From Agromyces sp. SYSU T00194 (GTDB lineage: Bacteria > Actinomycetota > Actinomycetes > Actinomycetales > Microbacteriaceae): a stretch of 64,000 bases of DNA. The position numbers and the translations under genes were made by a program. The DNA is taken from NCBI RefSeq assembly GCF_040496035.1, contig NZ_JBEPJZ010000001.1, positions 248,001-312,000 on the forward strand. The letters run 5' to 3'. The notes below the pieces were generated by a model. It was not told where the DNA came from and searched no databases. It saw nothing but the letters and a program-made list of their open reading frames with translations. The number at the start of each line of letters is the position of its first letter. The first letter of the stretch is position 1. This document shows positions 37,704-46,572 of this stretch, piece after piece.

Positions 37704-39818
37704 CTACTCGCCCTTGTTCTTCTGGACGATCTCGTCGGCGACAGCCTTCGGGACCTCCGCGTAGCTCTCGAAGGTCATCGAGTACACGGCGCGGCCCGAG
37801 GTCTTCGACCGCAGGTCGCCGATGTAACCGAACATCTCCGACAGCGGGACGTTGGCGCGAATCACCTTCACACCACTGGCGTCCTCCATCGACTGGATCT
37901 GCCCGCGACGCGAGTTCAGGTCGCCGATGACGTCGCCCATGTACTCCTCGGGCGTACGCACCTCGACGGCCATCAGCGGCTCGAGCAGAACCGGGTTCGC
38001 CTTCCGAGCGGCCTCCTTGAAGCCCATCGAACCGGCGATCTTGAACGCCATCTCCGAGGAGTCGACGTCGTGCGCGGCACCGTCCAGCAGGGTCGCCTTC
38101 ACACCCACCATGGGGTATCCGGCGAGGATGCCGTACTGCATCGCGTCCTGGAAGCCGGCGTCGACCGAGGGGATGTACTCCCGCGGGATGCGACCACCGG
38201 TGACCTTGTTCTCGAACTCGTAGGTCGTGTCGGCCGTGACCTCCAGCGGCTCGATCGAGAACTGGATCTTCGCGAACTGGCCCGAGCCACCCGTCTGCTT
38301 CTTGTGGGTGTAGTCGTGCTTGTCGACCTTGCGCTTCAGGGTCTCGCGGTACGCGACCTGCGGCTTGCCGACGTTCGCCTCGACCTTGAACTCCCGCTTC
38401 ATGCGGTCGACGAGGATGTCGAGGTGCAGCTCGCCCATGCCCTTGATGACGGTCTGGCCGGTCTCCGCGACCTGCTCGGTGCGGAAGGTCGGGTCCTCCT
38501 CGGCGAGCTTCTGGATCGCCGTGCCCAGCTTCTCCTGGTCGGCCTTGGTCTTCGGCTCGATGGCGACCTCGATGACCGGCTCCGGGAAGGTCATCGACTC
38601 GAGGATGACCTGGGCGTTCGGGTCGGACAGGGTGTCACCGGTGGTGGTGTCCTTCAGGCCGATGACCGCGTAGATGTGCCCGGCGGTGACGAAGTCGACC
38701 GGGTTCTCCTTGTTGGCGTGCATCTGGAAGATCTTCCCGATGCGCTCCTTCTTGCCCTTGGCCGTGTTGATGACCTGGCCGCCCGAGTCGAGGCGACCCG
38801 AGTAGACGCGGATGTAGGTGAGGCGCCCGAAGAACGGGTGCGTCATGATCTTGAACGCGAGCGCGGCGAACGGCTCGTCGGCGTCGGCGTGACGCGGGAC
38901 GATGGTCTCCTCGTCACGGGCGTCGTGCGCCTCGATGGCCGGCATGTCCAGCGGCGACGGCAGGTAGTCGACGACCGCGTCCAGCATCGGCTGCACGCCG
39001 CGGTTCTTGAACGCCGAGCCGCAGAGCACCGGGTAGATCTCGCTGTTGATGGTGAGCTTGCGGATCGCGCCCTTGATCTCGGCGACCGTGAGCTCCTCGC
39101 CGCCGAAGTACTTCTCGAGCAGCGCGTCGTCGGTCTCGGCGACGGTCTCGAGCAGCGTCTGGCGGTACTCCTCGGCCTTGTCCTTCAGGTCGGCCGGGAT
39201 CTCCTGGACCTCGTACTTCGCGCCGAGCGTCACGTCGCCCTTCGCGTCGCCGGGCCACACCAGGGCGCGCATCTCGACGAGGTCGATGACGCCGAGGAAG
39301 TCGTTCTCCGCGCCGATCGGCAGCTGCAGCACGAGCGGCTTGGCGCCGAGGCGGCTGACGATGGTGTCGACGGTGAAGTAGAAGTCGGCGCCGAGCTTGT
39401 CCATCTTGTTGACGAAGCAGATGCGCGGCACGTTGTACTTGTCGGCCTGGCGCCAGACGGTCTCGGACTGGGGCTCGACGCCCTCCTTGCCGTCGAACAC
39501 GGCGACCGCGCCGTCGAGCACGCGGAGGTTGCGCTCCACCTCGACGGTGAAGTCCACGTGACCGGGCGTGTCGATGATGTTCAGCTGGATGTTGTTCCAG
39601 AAGCACGTCGTCGCGGCGGACGTGATGGTGATGCCGCGCTCTTGCTCCTGCGCCATCCAGTCCATCGTCGCGGCGCCGTCGTGCACCTCGCCGATCTTGT
39701 GCGTGATGCCCGTGTAGAACAGGATGCGTTCGGTCGTCGTGGTCTTGCCGGCATCGATGTGGGCCATGATGCCGAAGTTGCGGACCTTGGTCAGGTCGGT
39801 GAGCACATCCTGTGCCAC
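37704..39818 (-). CDS. fusA: Elongation factor G
   Basis: GTPase that drives translocation and, with RRF, ribosome recycling. It has 704 residues. G1 is [10 protein letters not shown], followed by [29 protein letters not shown] and NKMD. All five EF-G domains appear present from the length and the C-terminal [18 protein letters not shown] motif. It follows rpsG after 79 nt containing a hairpin. Confidence 0.98.
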   Translation of the reverse strand: MAQDVLTDLTKVRNFGIMAHIDAGKTTTTERILFYTGITHKIGEVHDGAATMDWMAQEQERGITITSAATTCFWNNIQLNIIDTPGHVDFTVEVERNLRVLDGAVAVFDGKEGVEPQSETVWRQADKYNVPRICFVNKMDKLGADFYFTVDTIVSRLGAKPLVLQLPIGAENDFLGVIDLVEMRALVWPGDAKGDVTLGAKYEVQEIPADLKDKAEEYRQTLLETVAETDDALLEKYFGGEELTVAEIKGAIRKLTINSEIYPVLCGSAFKNRGVQPMLDAVVDYLPSPLDMPAIEAHDARDEETIVPRHADADEPFAALAFKIMTHPFFGRLTYIRVYSGRLDSGGQVINTAKGKKERIGKIFQMHANKENPVDFVTAGHIYAVIGLKDTTTGDTLSDPNAQVILESMTFPEPVIEVAIEPKTKADQEKLGTAIQKLAEEDPTFRTEQVAETGQTVIKGMGELHLDILVDRMKREFKVEANVGKPQVAYRETLKRKVDKHDYTHKKQTGGSGQFAKIQFSIEPLEVTADTTYEFENKVTGGRIPREYIPSVDAGFQDAMQYGILAGYPMVGVKATLLDGAAHDVDSSEMAFKIAGSMGFKEAARKANPVLLEPLMAVEVRTPEEYMGDVIGDLNSRRGQIQSMEDASGVKVIRANVPLSEMFGYIGDLRSKTSGRAVYSMTFESYAEVPKAVADEIVQKNKGE

Positions 39819-39856
39819 AGGGTTCCTCCGGGGGATTCAGTGAGTGGGGTGGGGGT

Positions 39857-39892
39857 GAGCGGATGCCGCGGGTCGCCCTGCGGCATCCGCTC
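39857..39892 (-). terminator. Hairpin between rpsG and fusA (attenuator-like)
   Basis: A 13-bp perfect stem (39857-39869 with 39880-39892) with a 10-nt loop. Since fusA is normally cotranscribed with rpsG, it probably reduces rather than stops read-through, or stabilises mRNA ends. The GGATGCC/GGCATCC arm sequence recurs in other hairpins of this window. Confidence 0.5.
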
Positions 39893-39897
39893 GCCTC

Positions 39898-40368
39898 TTA
39901 CCAGCGGTAGTGGGCGAAGGCGCGGTTCGACTCGGCCATCTTGTGGGTGTCCTCGCGGCGCTTGACCGCGGCACCCAGGCCGTTCGAGGCGTCGAGGATC
40001 TCGTTGGTGAGACGCTCGGTCATGGTCTTCTCGCGGCGGGCCTTGGCGTAGCTGGTGAGCCAGCGCAGCGCCAGGGTGTTCGCACGGTGCGGCTTGACCT
40101 CGACGGGGACCTGGTAGGTCGAGCCGCCGACGCGGCGCGAACGCACCTCGAGGGTCGGGCGCACGTTGTCGAGGGCCTTCTTGAGCGTCACGACGGCGTC
40201 CTGGCCGGACTTCGAGGCGACGGTCTCGAGCGCGTCGTACACGATGCGCTGGGCGAGGTCCTTCTTGCCGTCGACGAGGATCTTGTTGACGAGCTGGCTC
40301 ACGACCGGCGACCCGTAGACCGGGTCGGCGACGACGGGGCGCTTCGGAGCGGGTCCCTTGCGAGGCAT
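39898..40368 (-). CDS. rpsG: 30S ribosomal protein S7
   Basis: A primary assembly protein of the head, 156 residues. [36 protein letters not shown] and the AHYRW end are typical. The start overlaps the rpsL stop (TAATG). Confidence 0.97.
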   Translation of the reverse strand: MPRKGPAPKRPVVADPVYGSPVVSQLVNKILVDGKKDLAQRIVYDALETVASKSGQDAVVTLKKALDNVRPTLEVRSRRVGGSTYQVPVEVKPHRANTLALRWLTSYAKARREKTMTERLTNEILDASNGLGAAVKRREDTHKMAESNRAFAHYRW

Positions 40369-40742
40369 TACTTCTTCTCCATCTTCGCGCCGTAGCGGCT
40401 GCGCGACTGCTTGCGGTTCTTGACCGCCTGCGTGTCGAGCGCGCCGCGGATGATCTTGTAGCGGACGCCGGGGAGGTCCTTCACACGGCCGCCGCGCACG
40501 AGCACCATCGAGTGCTCCTGCAGGTTGTGGCCCTCGCCCGGGATGTAGGCGGTGACCTCGGTGCCGTTGGAGAGCTTCACTCGGGCGACCTTGCGCAGGG
40601 CCGAGTTCGGCTTCTTCGGGGTGGTGGTGTAGACGCGCGTGCAGACGCCGCGCTGCTGGGGGTTGGCCTTCAGGGCCGGGGCCTTGGTCTTGTCGACCTT
40701 CGGCGAGCGGCCCTTGCGGACCAGCTGCTGAATGGTGGGCAC
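40368..40742 (-). CDS. rpsL: 30S ribosomal protein S12
   Basis: Decoding-centre protein of 124 residues and target-site protein for streptomycin resistance. The [17 protein letters not shown] and [14 protein letters not shown] loops carry the ancestral drug-sensitive residues. The GTG start at 40740-40742 follows a GAGGAG site. It leads the rpsL-rpsG-fusA-tuf operon and has a strong promoter about 200 nt upstream. Confidence 0.97.
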   Translation of the reverse strand: MPTIQQLVRKGRSPKVDKTKAPALKANPQQRGVCTRVYTTTPKKPNSALRKVARVKLSNGTEVTAYIPGEGHNLQEHSMVLVRGGRVKDLPGVRYKIIRGALDTQAVKNRKQSRSRYGAKMEKK

Positions 40743-40952
40743 TCGTTCTCCTCGTTCATGCTGCACGGTGACAGCGGTGATGGATTGTGTCGCATCATGA
40801 CCCACCGGCGCCGCAGAGCTGCGATGCCTTCATATGGTGGGTATGCCGTGGGGGTAGCTCGTCCAGAGCTCCCTTGGAGTGTGATCTCGTTCCCGTTCCC
40901 GAACCGACCCGGGGGCACGATTCAGGCGCGCGGCGAAGCGCACACCAGATCA

Positions 40953-40981
40953 ATGTTACCCGTGCCCCGCAAGGCGGTCAA
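40953..40981 (-). promoter_or_regulatory. str operon (rpsL) promoter
   Basis: TTGACC (40976-40981), a 17-nt spacer, then TAACAT (40953-40958) on the minus strand. This is a near-consensus housekeeping promoter. Transcription should start near 40946, giving a leader of roughly 200 nt before rpsL. The leader carries the short palindrome CCATATGA/TCATATGG region near 40832. No known riboswitch is recognised. Confidence 0.75.
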
Positions 40982-40994
40982 ATGGCGCCCGTCC

Positions 40995-41648
40995 TCACGC
41001 CCCCGGCCACATCGGCGAATCGAGTTCGCGGTCGAGGTCGGCCAGCATCTCCGCCACCTGGGGCTCGACCACGCCGGCGATCCCCTCCCCGATCCTGGCG
41101 CGGTGCTCGCGCAGCGCGGCGCAGATGCGACGGCCGATCTGCTTCGCGAACTCGTCTGCCAGCCGGACCTCCTCGCGGATGGCCGCCTTCTCCTCCTGGG
41201 TCAGCGGTCGCGGCTGGTCGCCGCCCTCGGCTCCGGCCGCCGCGTCGCGCTCGAGGCCGCCGATCGTGAACAGGAACGGCTGGTCGGGCGCGGGGTCGGG
41301 GTCGAGGTCGAGGCCGCGGTACTCCGGGTCGAGGCCGTCACCGGGACGATAGGGCCGCCGGGCCTTGCGCTCCTCGGCCTGCCGGAGCTCCCGGTGCAGC
41401 AACGGGAGGTTGCGGTCGGTGTAGTCGTCCACCGCGACGTCGATGATGCCCTTCATGCGCATCGAGAACGCGTGCTGCACGCCGTGCGGCACGTCCACCT
41501 CGAGACCGGCCGCGGCGAGGATCGGCGAGCCGAAGCAGCGTCGGCAGAGCCGCACCCGGGCACGCGTCGTGCCGGGGCGCCACCGCGGGAGCCAGCGGAG
41601 CCAGTTGTCGACCTCGTGGCTGACCCGAGCCTCGATCGAGCCGTCCAT
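40995..41648 (-). CDS. Uncharacterised 217-residue protein
   Basis: I do not recognise this family. It is soluble, with no membrane segment. It has two cysteines close together (LCRRCF, about 34-39), a central Pro/Asp-rich stretch, then a C-terminal helical region rich in Glu/Arg (residues 140-205). A 4-residue loop CRRC could bind metal, but only one such pair exists. A TAGCGT box (41657-41662) lies 8 nt before the ATG, suggesting a leaderless or nearly leaderless transcript. It lies between the T7SS-like locus and rpsL. Confidence 0.7.
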   Translation of the reverse strand: MDGSIEARVSHEVDNWLRWLPRWRPGTTRARVRLCRRCFGSPILAAAGLEVDVPHGVQHAFSMRMKGIIDVAVDDYTDRNLPLLHRELRQAEERKARRPYRPGDGLDPEYRGLDLDPDPAPDQPFLFTIGGLERDAAAGAEGGDQPRPLTQEEKAAIREEVRLADEFAKQIGRRICAALREHRARIGEGIAGVVEPQVAEMLADLDRELDSPMWPGA

Positions 41649-41656
41649 CGCGCTTC

Positions 41657-41662
41657 ACGCTA
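41657..41662 (-). promoter_or_regulatory. -10 box of a near-leaderless promoter (217-residue protein)
   Basis: TAGCGT lies 8 nt before the ATG at 41648. No ribosome site is visible in between. Confidence 0.4.
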
Positions 41663-41707
41663 GCGGGTGCGGGCCCCGGATGCACCGCGACGCGGACGCT
41701 CGGCGCG

Positions 41708-42193
41708 TCACGGACGGTCCTCGCGGTCCTCCCACGGCCAGCGGGGCGGGGCGTCGTGCCTGCGGCGTCGGTGCACGAGTGCGATGTCCGCCCAGGTGAT
41801 CGCCGCGGCGAAGAGCGCGACCATCGACGTGAACGGGCTCAGCACCAGCACGACCGCGAAGTCGAGCGAGTCGACCACGCCCGCGTAGCCGATGACGCCC
41901 GTGCACACGTACCCCGCCCAGGCCGCGAGCCCGGTCCAGATGCCGAACCAGGTCGAGGCGGCCTGGTCCCGGAACCGCCGCGCCGGCACGGCGAACAGGA
42001 GCATCGCGAACAGGACGGCGACCGCGACGCCGACCATCGCCGGCCCGAGCAGCAGGCCCGCGTCGGGCAGGGAGACCGGGTCGCCGCCGAAGAGCAGCGC
42101 GAGGAACCCGAACGCGCAGACGAGCGCGGCCAGGTAGGCCGCGGTCGCGAAGGGGGCGAGTGCGCGTGCGTAGCGTCGATCGACGGCGTCCAT
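41708..42193 (-). CDS. Small four-helix membrane protein, unknown function
   Basis: A 161-residue protein with four predicted membrane segments (about 13-36, 46-72, 83-105 and 115-140). A basic and proline-rich cytoplasmic tail ends in PRWPWEDREDRP. I know no function. The ATG lies 7 nt after a TAGGCT box, so it is probably leaderless and separate from the T7SS-like unit, which ends at a strong terminator just upstream. Confidence 0.75.
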   Translation of the reverse strand: MDAVDRRYARALAPFATAAYLAALVCAFGFLALLFGGDPVSLPDAGLLLGPAMVGVAVAVLFAMLLFAVPARRFRDQAASTWFGIWTGLAAWAGYVCTGVIGYAGVVDSLDFAVVLVLSPFTSMVALFAAAITWADIALVHRRRRHDAPPRWPWEDREDRP

Positions 42194-42200
42194 CGCGTCG

Positions 42201-42206
42201 AGCCTA
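42201..42206 (-). promoter_or_regulatory. -10 box of a leaderless promoter (161-residue membrane protein)
   Basis: TAGGCT lies 7 nt before the ATG at 42193. It is immediately downstream of the terminator that closes the type VII-like locus. Confidence 0.5.
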
Positions 42207-42221
42207 CGTCGGCGGACGTAC

Positions 42222-42252
42222 CGAGGGGGAGGCGCGTCGCGCCTCCCCCTCG
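42222..42252 (-). terminator. Strong terminator closing the type VII-like locus
   Basis: A perfect 14-bp stem (42222-42235 with 42239-42252) with a 3-nt loop, 26 nt past the WXG100-like gene. Confidence 0.8.
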
Positions 42253-42277
42253 CCGGTCCGTACTGGTCGCTGCGCGC

Positions 42278-42565
42278 TCAGCCGCCCGCGAGCTGCGAGT
42301 CGAGCTCCTGGATCGCCGTCATCATGCCGCGCAGGGACTCGCCCATCTCGCCGATGCCGTCCACGGCCGACTTGAGGCCCGTCGTCAGCTCCTCATAGCC
42401 CTGGCCGAAGCGGCCCGACGCGTGCTGCGTGCGGAAGTCCTCGCCCAGCAGGCTGTCCACCGACGACTTCAGCTGGTCGAGCTGCGACTGGATGTCGTCC
42501 CGCGCATCGCCCAGCTTGGTCGCCATGGCCTCCATCTCACCGTAGGACGCTCCGAAGTCCGCCAT
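42278..42565 (-). CDS. WXG100-like small helical protein
   Basis: A 95-residue protein with the size and two-long-helix pattern of WXG100 type VII substrates. The turn between helices reads FRTQHASGRFGQGYEEL. The usual Trp-x-Gly is missing, but the flanking GEDF...G...Y pattern fits. There is no signal peptide. The ATG at 42565 has AAGGTGG upstream. It appears to have its own promoter, with the 23-bp motif at 42648-42670, so it can be made in excess over the machinery. Confidence 0.75.
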   Translation of the reverse strand: MADFGASYGEMEAMATKLGDARDDIQSQLDQLKSSVDSLLGEDFRTQHASGRFGQGYEELTTGLKSAVDGIGEMGESLRGMMTAIQELDSQLAGG

Positions 42566-42619
42566 GAGTTCCACCTTCCCGATCGTCTGAGTCGGTCCCA
42601 CTCGGACCGAACGACCCCT

Positions 42620-42670
42620 ACGCTAACCCGGGCCGCGGGCACGGGCGATGGGCAGCACTGCCCACCGGTG
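42620..42670 (-). promoter_or_regulatory. Promoter and 23-bp T7-locus motif, copy B
   Basis: A motif beginning ATGGGCAGC and ending CACCGGTG (42648-42670), with TGGGCAG-CA-CTGCCCA dyad symmetry, lies 22 nt upstream of TAGCGT (42620-42625) on the minus strand. Transcription would start near 42613, giving a leader of about 48 nt to the WXG100-like gene. Related copies lie at 46541-46563 and 52304-52326. Confidence 0.6.
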
Positions 42671-42684
42671 GATGACTGCGTCGC

Positions 42685-43620
42685 TCAGGCCGAGCGGGGC
42701 GCCCGCGACGGCGGATGCGGCGCATCCGCGGCGACGAGCAGCAGGGCGCCGACCGTCTCGGATGCGAGCGCTCGGGCGCGCCGCTGGGGCAGCAGCCCGC
42801 GCCGCACGAGCACGTCGAGCGCCGCAGTCCGTGCGGAATCGATGTCGCGGCGTCGCTCCGCGTCGAGCCGGCCGACCGCCGCCCGAACCTCGTCGAGCGC
42901 ACGCCGCCTCGCGTCGGCGGACTCCGCGAGGTACGGGTCCGCGATCGCACGGTCGGCCGCCGTGTCGGCCAGCTGCGCGGCATGCATGCGCACCCTGCGC
43001 ACGGAGTCGACCACGGCGAGCACCACCAGGAGCGCAGCCGCCACCACGATCACCGAAACCATTCCGACCGCCGAGGAGCCGCCCGACGGGTCGCCGGCGA
43101 TCCGAGCGCCCGCGACGGCCGCGGTCACGACCCCGACGCCCGCCGAGCCGATCGCGATGCGCGGCAGCGGCTGGAGCAGGCGCGGCGACGCGAGCGCGGC
43201 GACCAGCAGCACCAGCGCGGCCGCGCCGGAGACGGCCGCGAGCACGCCGCCGACCGCGACGGCGTCGTCCCGCGCGACCGCGCCGCCGGCGGCGAACAGC
43301 GCGAGCGCCACCGTGATCGGCAGGAGCAGCGCACCCGTGAGCAGCAGCGATGCGCAGCCCGCACGCGGGTGGTCGGCGTCGACCCGTGCGGCGATGCGCG
43401 CCATCGCCGCGACGCCGTCCTGCGCGAGGCCCGACGATGCCGCCGCGTCCGCCTGGCCGCGCGCGGCGCGCTCGACGTCCGCCAGCACGTCCGGCGCGAC
43501 GGCGAGCAGGCGGCGGTCGAGCTCCGCGAGCTCGGCGGAGCCCGCGCGCTTCAGGGACCGGGCCCAGCCTGCGAGCTGGTCGGCCCGTGGCATCCGGTCG
43601 CCCTCGGACCGCTCAGGCAT
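42685..43620 (-). CDS. Membrane protein of the type VII-like locus
   Basis: A 311-residue protein. A cytoplasmic N-terminal helical part (1-90) is followed by about four hydrophobic segments (near 95-117, 121-146, 153-172 and 182-204), then a long charged helical C-terminal domain (205-311). I do not recognise the family. It is not an EccD (which has 11 segments) or EccB. It may be a structural stand-in for the missing membrane partners. Its start overlaps the upstream gene by 8 nt (ATGCCTGA), so the two are coupled. Confidence 0.7.
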   Translation of the reverse strand: MPERSEGDRMPRADQLAGWARSLKRAGSAELAELDRRLLAVAPDVLADVERAARGQADAAASSGLAQDGVAAMARIAARVDADHPRAGCASLLLTGALLLPITVALALFAAGGAVARDDAVAVGGVLAAVSGAAALVLLVAALASPRLLQPLPRIAIGSAGVGVVTAAVAGARIAGDPSGGSSAVGMVSVIVVAAALLVVLAVVDSVRRVRMHAAQLADTAADRAIADPYLAESADARRRALDEVRAAVGRLDAERRRDIDSARTAALDVLVRRGLLPQRRARALASETVGALLLVAADAPHPPSRAPRSA

Positions 43621-44209
43621 CGACGGGAACGATGCGGAGCGTCTGCACGATCTGCTCGAGCTGCTCCTCGAGCAGCCCGATCACCGTCGGCGGGGTCGGC
43701 GAGGTCAGCACGTGGACGACGAACCCGTCGGCCGCGATGGCGTAGCTGATGCCGCCGACCGTGCGCCCCGCGGCATCCGATGCACCCATGACGAAGCTGG
43801 ACCGGCGCCCTGCGCCGAGTGCCGGTGCGATCATGTCCTCGACCACGGGCGGGATCGCCAGCGGCAGGTCGGGCGTGAGCGCGGTGCGGAGGGCGGAGTC
43901 GACGTCGTCGCCCGCGGCGATCTCGGCGACGCGCACGTGCACGACCGCAGTGACCGGCACGAGGTACGGCCGGAACAGCAGCGTGACCACGTCGTCGGGG
44001 GCGACCTGCGCACGCACGTCGTCGAGCATCACGCCGAGCGCCATGCGCTGGTCGCCCGTGAGGCCGTCGCCCTCGCGCACGGCCGCATAGCCGGTCGCGA
44101 GCTCCGCAGAGAACGCGTCCCACTGCTCGGGCGACGCATCGCGCGGCACGAGGCTCCACGAGACATCCGGAACCTGCAGGTCGAGGCGCATCCCCGTGGT
44201 CGCGCTCAT
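43613..44209 (-). CDS. Soluble protein of the type VII-like locus, 198 residues
   Basis: No signal peptide or membrane segment. Alternating beta-strand and helix pattern with PYLVPVTAVVHVRV and GRTVGGISYAIAADGFVVHV strands, then a C-terminal helix (LLEEQLEQIVQTLRIV). The pattern resembles Mog1/PsbP-like folds; that is inference. It overlaps both neighbours: ATGA with the 207-residue gene and 8 nt with the membrane protein gene. The tight coupling suggests a shared complex, perhaps as substrate chaperones. Confidence 0.65.
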   Translation of the reverse strand: MSATTGMRLDLQVPDVSWSLVPRDASPEQWDAFSAELATGYAAVREGDGLTGDQRMALGVMLDDVRAQVAPDDVVTLLFRPYLVPVTAVVHVRVAEIAAGDDVDSALRTALTPDLPLAIPPVVEDMIAPALGAGRRSSFVMGASDAAGRTVGGISYAIAADGFVVHVLTSPTPPTVIGLLEEQLEQIVQTLRIVPVDA

Positions 44210-44829
44210 GCGGTCGCCCCCTCGCGCGGCATCCACGCGAAGGTGCCCATGATGGCATCTGCGACGAAGATGAAGTCGGCGAGCGGATGCTCCGTGGGTG
44301 CCATGCCCACCGGATGGGTGACGACCGCGGCGAAGCGCAGGGCGCTGCGGCGGCGCGTACCCGGGATCGGCGTGAAGTACGACACGGTGTGGGAACCGAC
44401 GCGCTCGCCGTTCAGCTCGTGCGAGCCCGTGCGCTCCCAGCGGATCATCGAACGGTCCTCGTTCAGGGCGCGCGCGCCGTGCGACCGGATGAGTTCGGCG
44501 ACCTGGGCGTCGAGCGTGCCGCCGTCGGGCGCGCTCATGCGGGTCGCGGTGATCGACATCGGCATGATCGCGTCGCCCGGCGCGGTCTCCTGCACGTAGT
44601 ACGCGACGGCATCGAGGCGACGCAGGTCGGCGAACGCCTGGCGGGTGAGCGAGCGCAGCTGCGCGTTCAGGTCGGGCCGGTGCTGCCGGCGCAGGCGATC
44701 GGATGCCCGGGAGAGCATCGCCTGCTCCCCCGCCGCGTCCGGTGCGTGCTCGACCCATCCCGGTGGGAGGAGGAGCTGGAACGGGGGGACCTCCGGGCGC
44801 GTGCCGAGGAGTTCGTCTCTCAGTGACAT
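44206..44829 (-). CDS. Soluble protein of the type VII-like locus, 207 residues
   Basis: Starts MSLRDELLGTRPEVPPFQL and has the LPPGWVEH opening common in Mog1/PsbP-like domains. It continues with alternating strands (AIMPMSITATRM, RVGSHTVSYFTPIP, LRFAAVVTHPV) and a final helix. There is no signal peptide. It is about the same length and layout as the next gene and may be a distant paralogue of it. The exact function is unknown. Confidence 0.65.
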   Translation of the reverse strand: MSLRDELLGTRPEVPPFQLLLPPGWVEHAPDAAGEQAMLSRASDRLRRQHRPDLNAQLRSLTRQAFADLRRLDAVAYYVQETAPGDAIMPMSITATRMSAPDGGTLDAQVAELIRSHGARALNEDRSMIRWERTGSHELNGERVGSHTVSYFTPIPGTRRRSALRFAAVVTHPVGMAPTEHPLADFIFVADAIMGTFAWMPREGATA

Positions 44830-44887
44830 CCGTCACATCCTGCCGGTTCGGGGCGGGCCTGTGCGAACCGTCGCGTCACGCGTCGGC

Positions 44888-46099
44888 TCACGGGGTCGCG
44901 GCCAGCTGCTCGCGCCAGGTGTCGGCGGGGTCGTCACCGGGGAACAGGCCCGCGATGTCGCGCATGGTCGTCACCTTCGTCCGGGTGACGTCGAGGTGGC
45001 CGATGATCAGATCGGCGACCTTGGACTCGTCCGCGGCGAACTCGGCCAGCTCGGCCGCGCTCCCGGCACCCATGTAGCGGGCGAAGATGTCGGAGGCGAC
45101 GATGTCGTCCGCGAGCGTGGCGTACAGGTTCCGCCCACCCTGCTGGAGACCCGAGAGGCCGGCGCCACCCGCCGAGAGGCCGGTGCTGACGGCCGTCCAG
45201 CCGCTGCTCACCTGGCCCATCGCCGGGCCGATCTCGTCGAGTGCGACGAACCCGCGGAGGAACGTCCGCGTGCCCACCTCGGCGCCGTCGGCGAACGCGC
45301 CCAGCTTGCCGAACGGGATCACCCCGACGACCGCCCAGGCGACCTCGCCCCAGTCGGCGCGACCGTAGTGCTTCATGTACAGCGTGCCGATCAGCGAGAG
45401 GATGCCCACGATGGTGCCGAGCACCGCGATGAGCGGGCCGCCCACGATGATCGCGAGCACGGCCAGCACGATGCCGACGACGGTCAGCACCGTCAGCGCG
45501 GTGTCGACGAAGCCGGCGAGGTCGTCCTTCCACGAGTCGGAGATGCCGCCCTCGGTGGCCGTGCCGATCGCGTCGGTCGCGCGATCGAACGCGGCCTCCC
45601 ACGTGTCGTAGCGGGCGTCGTAGTCGACCGCGAGCAGCTCCCAGGCGTCGTGGGCGACGTCCCGCGCGATGCGGGCGTTCTCGCGCGTGGTGTCGTCGAC
45701 CGTGCCCGTCTCCGGGTCGGGCATCGGCAGCGGCATCGTGCCGTACTCCATGTGCCGCGACGTGTACTCGACCCATGCCTGCTCGCAGTCGTCGATGAGG
45801 GTCGCGAGGCCCGTCTGCACCGTCTCGAGCGACCCGGCGTAGGTCTGGAGCGCGAGCCCGGTGGGCGTGTAGCGCTCGCCGGCGAGGCGCAGCTCGGTGT
45901 ACACATCGCCGACGACCTCCCGCAGCTTCTCGACGCTGAGGCCGTCCATGCCCTCGGCGCCGTCGGCGATCGCCTGCAACAGGCCGGCGGACTCGCGCAT
46001 CTGCATGCCGAGGGAGACGATCTGGTCGGCGCGCAGGGCGATGTCGTCGACGTCGCCCTCGATCGGTTCGATGTCGCGGCCCCTGGGTGTGCGGTCCAT
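44888..46099 (-). CDS. Candidate type VII substrate or scaffold with pre-toxin-like region
   Basis: A 403-residue protein. The helical N-terminal half (1-195) has the look of an ESX/LXG-type substrate domain. A hydrophobic Gly/Ile/Val-rich stretch at 200-241 follows, then VVGVIPFGKLGAFADGAE, like the pre-toxin region of polymorphic toxins. The remaining 130 residues show no toxin motif I recognise, and no immunity gene follows. It could be a full-length effector with a new activity, or a scaffold. GAGGAG precedes the ATG. It lies 40 nt after the small ESX-like gene. Confidence 0.6.
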   Translation of the reverse strand: MDRTPRGRDIEPIEGDVDDIALRADQIVSLGMQMRESAGLLQAIADGAEGMDGLSVEKLREVVGDVYTELRLAGERYTPTGLALQTYAGSLETVQTGLATLIDDCEQAWVEYTSRHMEYGTMPLPMPDPETGTVDDTTRENARIARDVAHDAWELLAVDYDARYDTWEAAFDRATDAIGTATEGGISDSWKDDLAGFVDTALTVLTVVGIVLAVLAIIVGGPLIAVLGTIVGILSLIGTLYMKHYGRADWGEVAWAVVGVIPFGKLGAFADGAEVGTRTFLRGFVALDEIGPAMGQVSSGWTAVSTGLSAGGAGLSGLQQGGRNLYATLADDIVASDIFARYMGAGSAAELAEFAADESKVADLIIGHLDVTRTKVTTMRDIAGLFPGDDPADTWREQLAATP

Positions 46100-46139
46100 T
46101 CGCGTCGCTCCTCGTCGGCGTCGGTCGGTCGGTGGTCGG

Positions 46140-46466
46140 TCAGCTGCGCGGCAACTGGCTGGTCTCGTCGGCGTCGACGCTCAGCGAGGAGGACGCCTCG
46201 AGGTCCCAGTCCTCCCAGGCCCGGCCGACCTCCTCGACGTGCTGCTGCACCGTCGCGATGTCCTCGCGGAGGAACCGCCTGCGATCGTCCCAGCCGGACT
46301 CGAACTCGTCGACGGCGTTTCGCAGCTCGTTCCGGCCGCACGGGGTGCCGATCGCGTGCTCGAGCGCGCCGGTGCGACCGGCGGCGTCGTCGAGTTCGAC
46401 GATGATCTGCTTGAGCGAGCCGTTGAGCTCGTTCAGCACCGAGTAGCTGATCAGTACGTCCGACAC
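46140..46466 (-). CDS. Small ESX/WXG100-like helical protein
   Basis: A 108-residue all-helical protein. A Trp-Asp-Asp (FESGWDDRRRFL) turn between two helices stands in for Trp-x-Gly, and a second GRAWEDWD motif follows. The acidic C-terminal tail is DADETSQLPRS. It resembles partner subunits secreted with larger type VII substrates. The GTG start has GAGGAGG 8 nt upstream. It probably has its own promoter (copy C of the motif) and precedes the candidate substrate gene by 40 nt. Confidence 0.65.
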   Translation of the reverse strand: MSDVLISYSVLNELNGSLKQIIVELDDAAGRTGALEHAIGTPCGRNELRNAVDEFESGWDDRRRFLREDIATVQQHVEEVGRAWEDWDLEASSSLSVDADETSQLPRS

Positions 46467-46511
46467 GGTTCGCCTCCTCGGGGTTCGGCCGGTGCATCGC
46501 CGGCGATCGCG

Positions 46512-46563
46512 AGCCTATTCGCGGCTCGGGCTTCGTGGACATGGGGAGCGATCCCCATCGGCG
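46512..46563 (-). promoter_or_regulatory. Promoter and 23-bp T7-locus motif, copy C
   Basis: A motif with perfect ATGGGGA-GCGA-TCCCCAT symmetry (46541-46563 including the CGGCG tail) lies 23 nt upstream of TAGGCT (46512-46517) on the minus strand. Transcription would start near 46505, leaving a leader of about 39 nt. The position lets the small secreted proteins be expressed apart from the ATPase. Confidence 0.6.
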
Positions 46564-46572
46564 GCATCCGGC

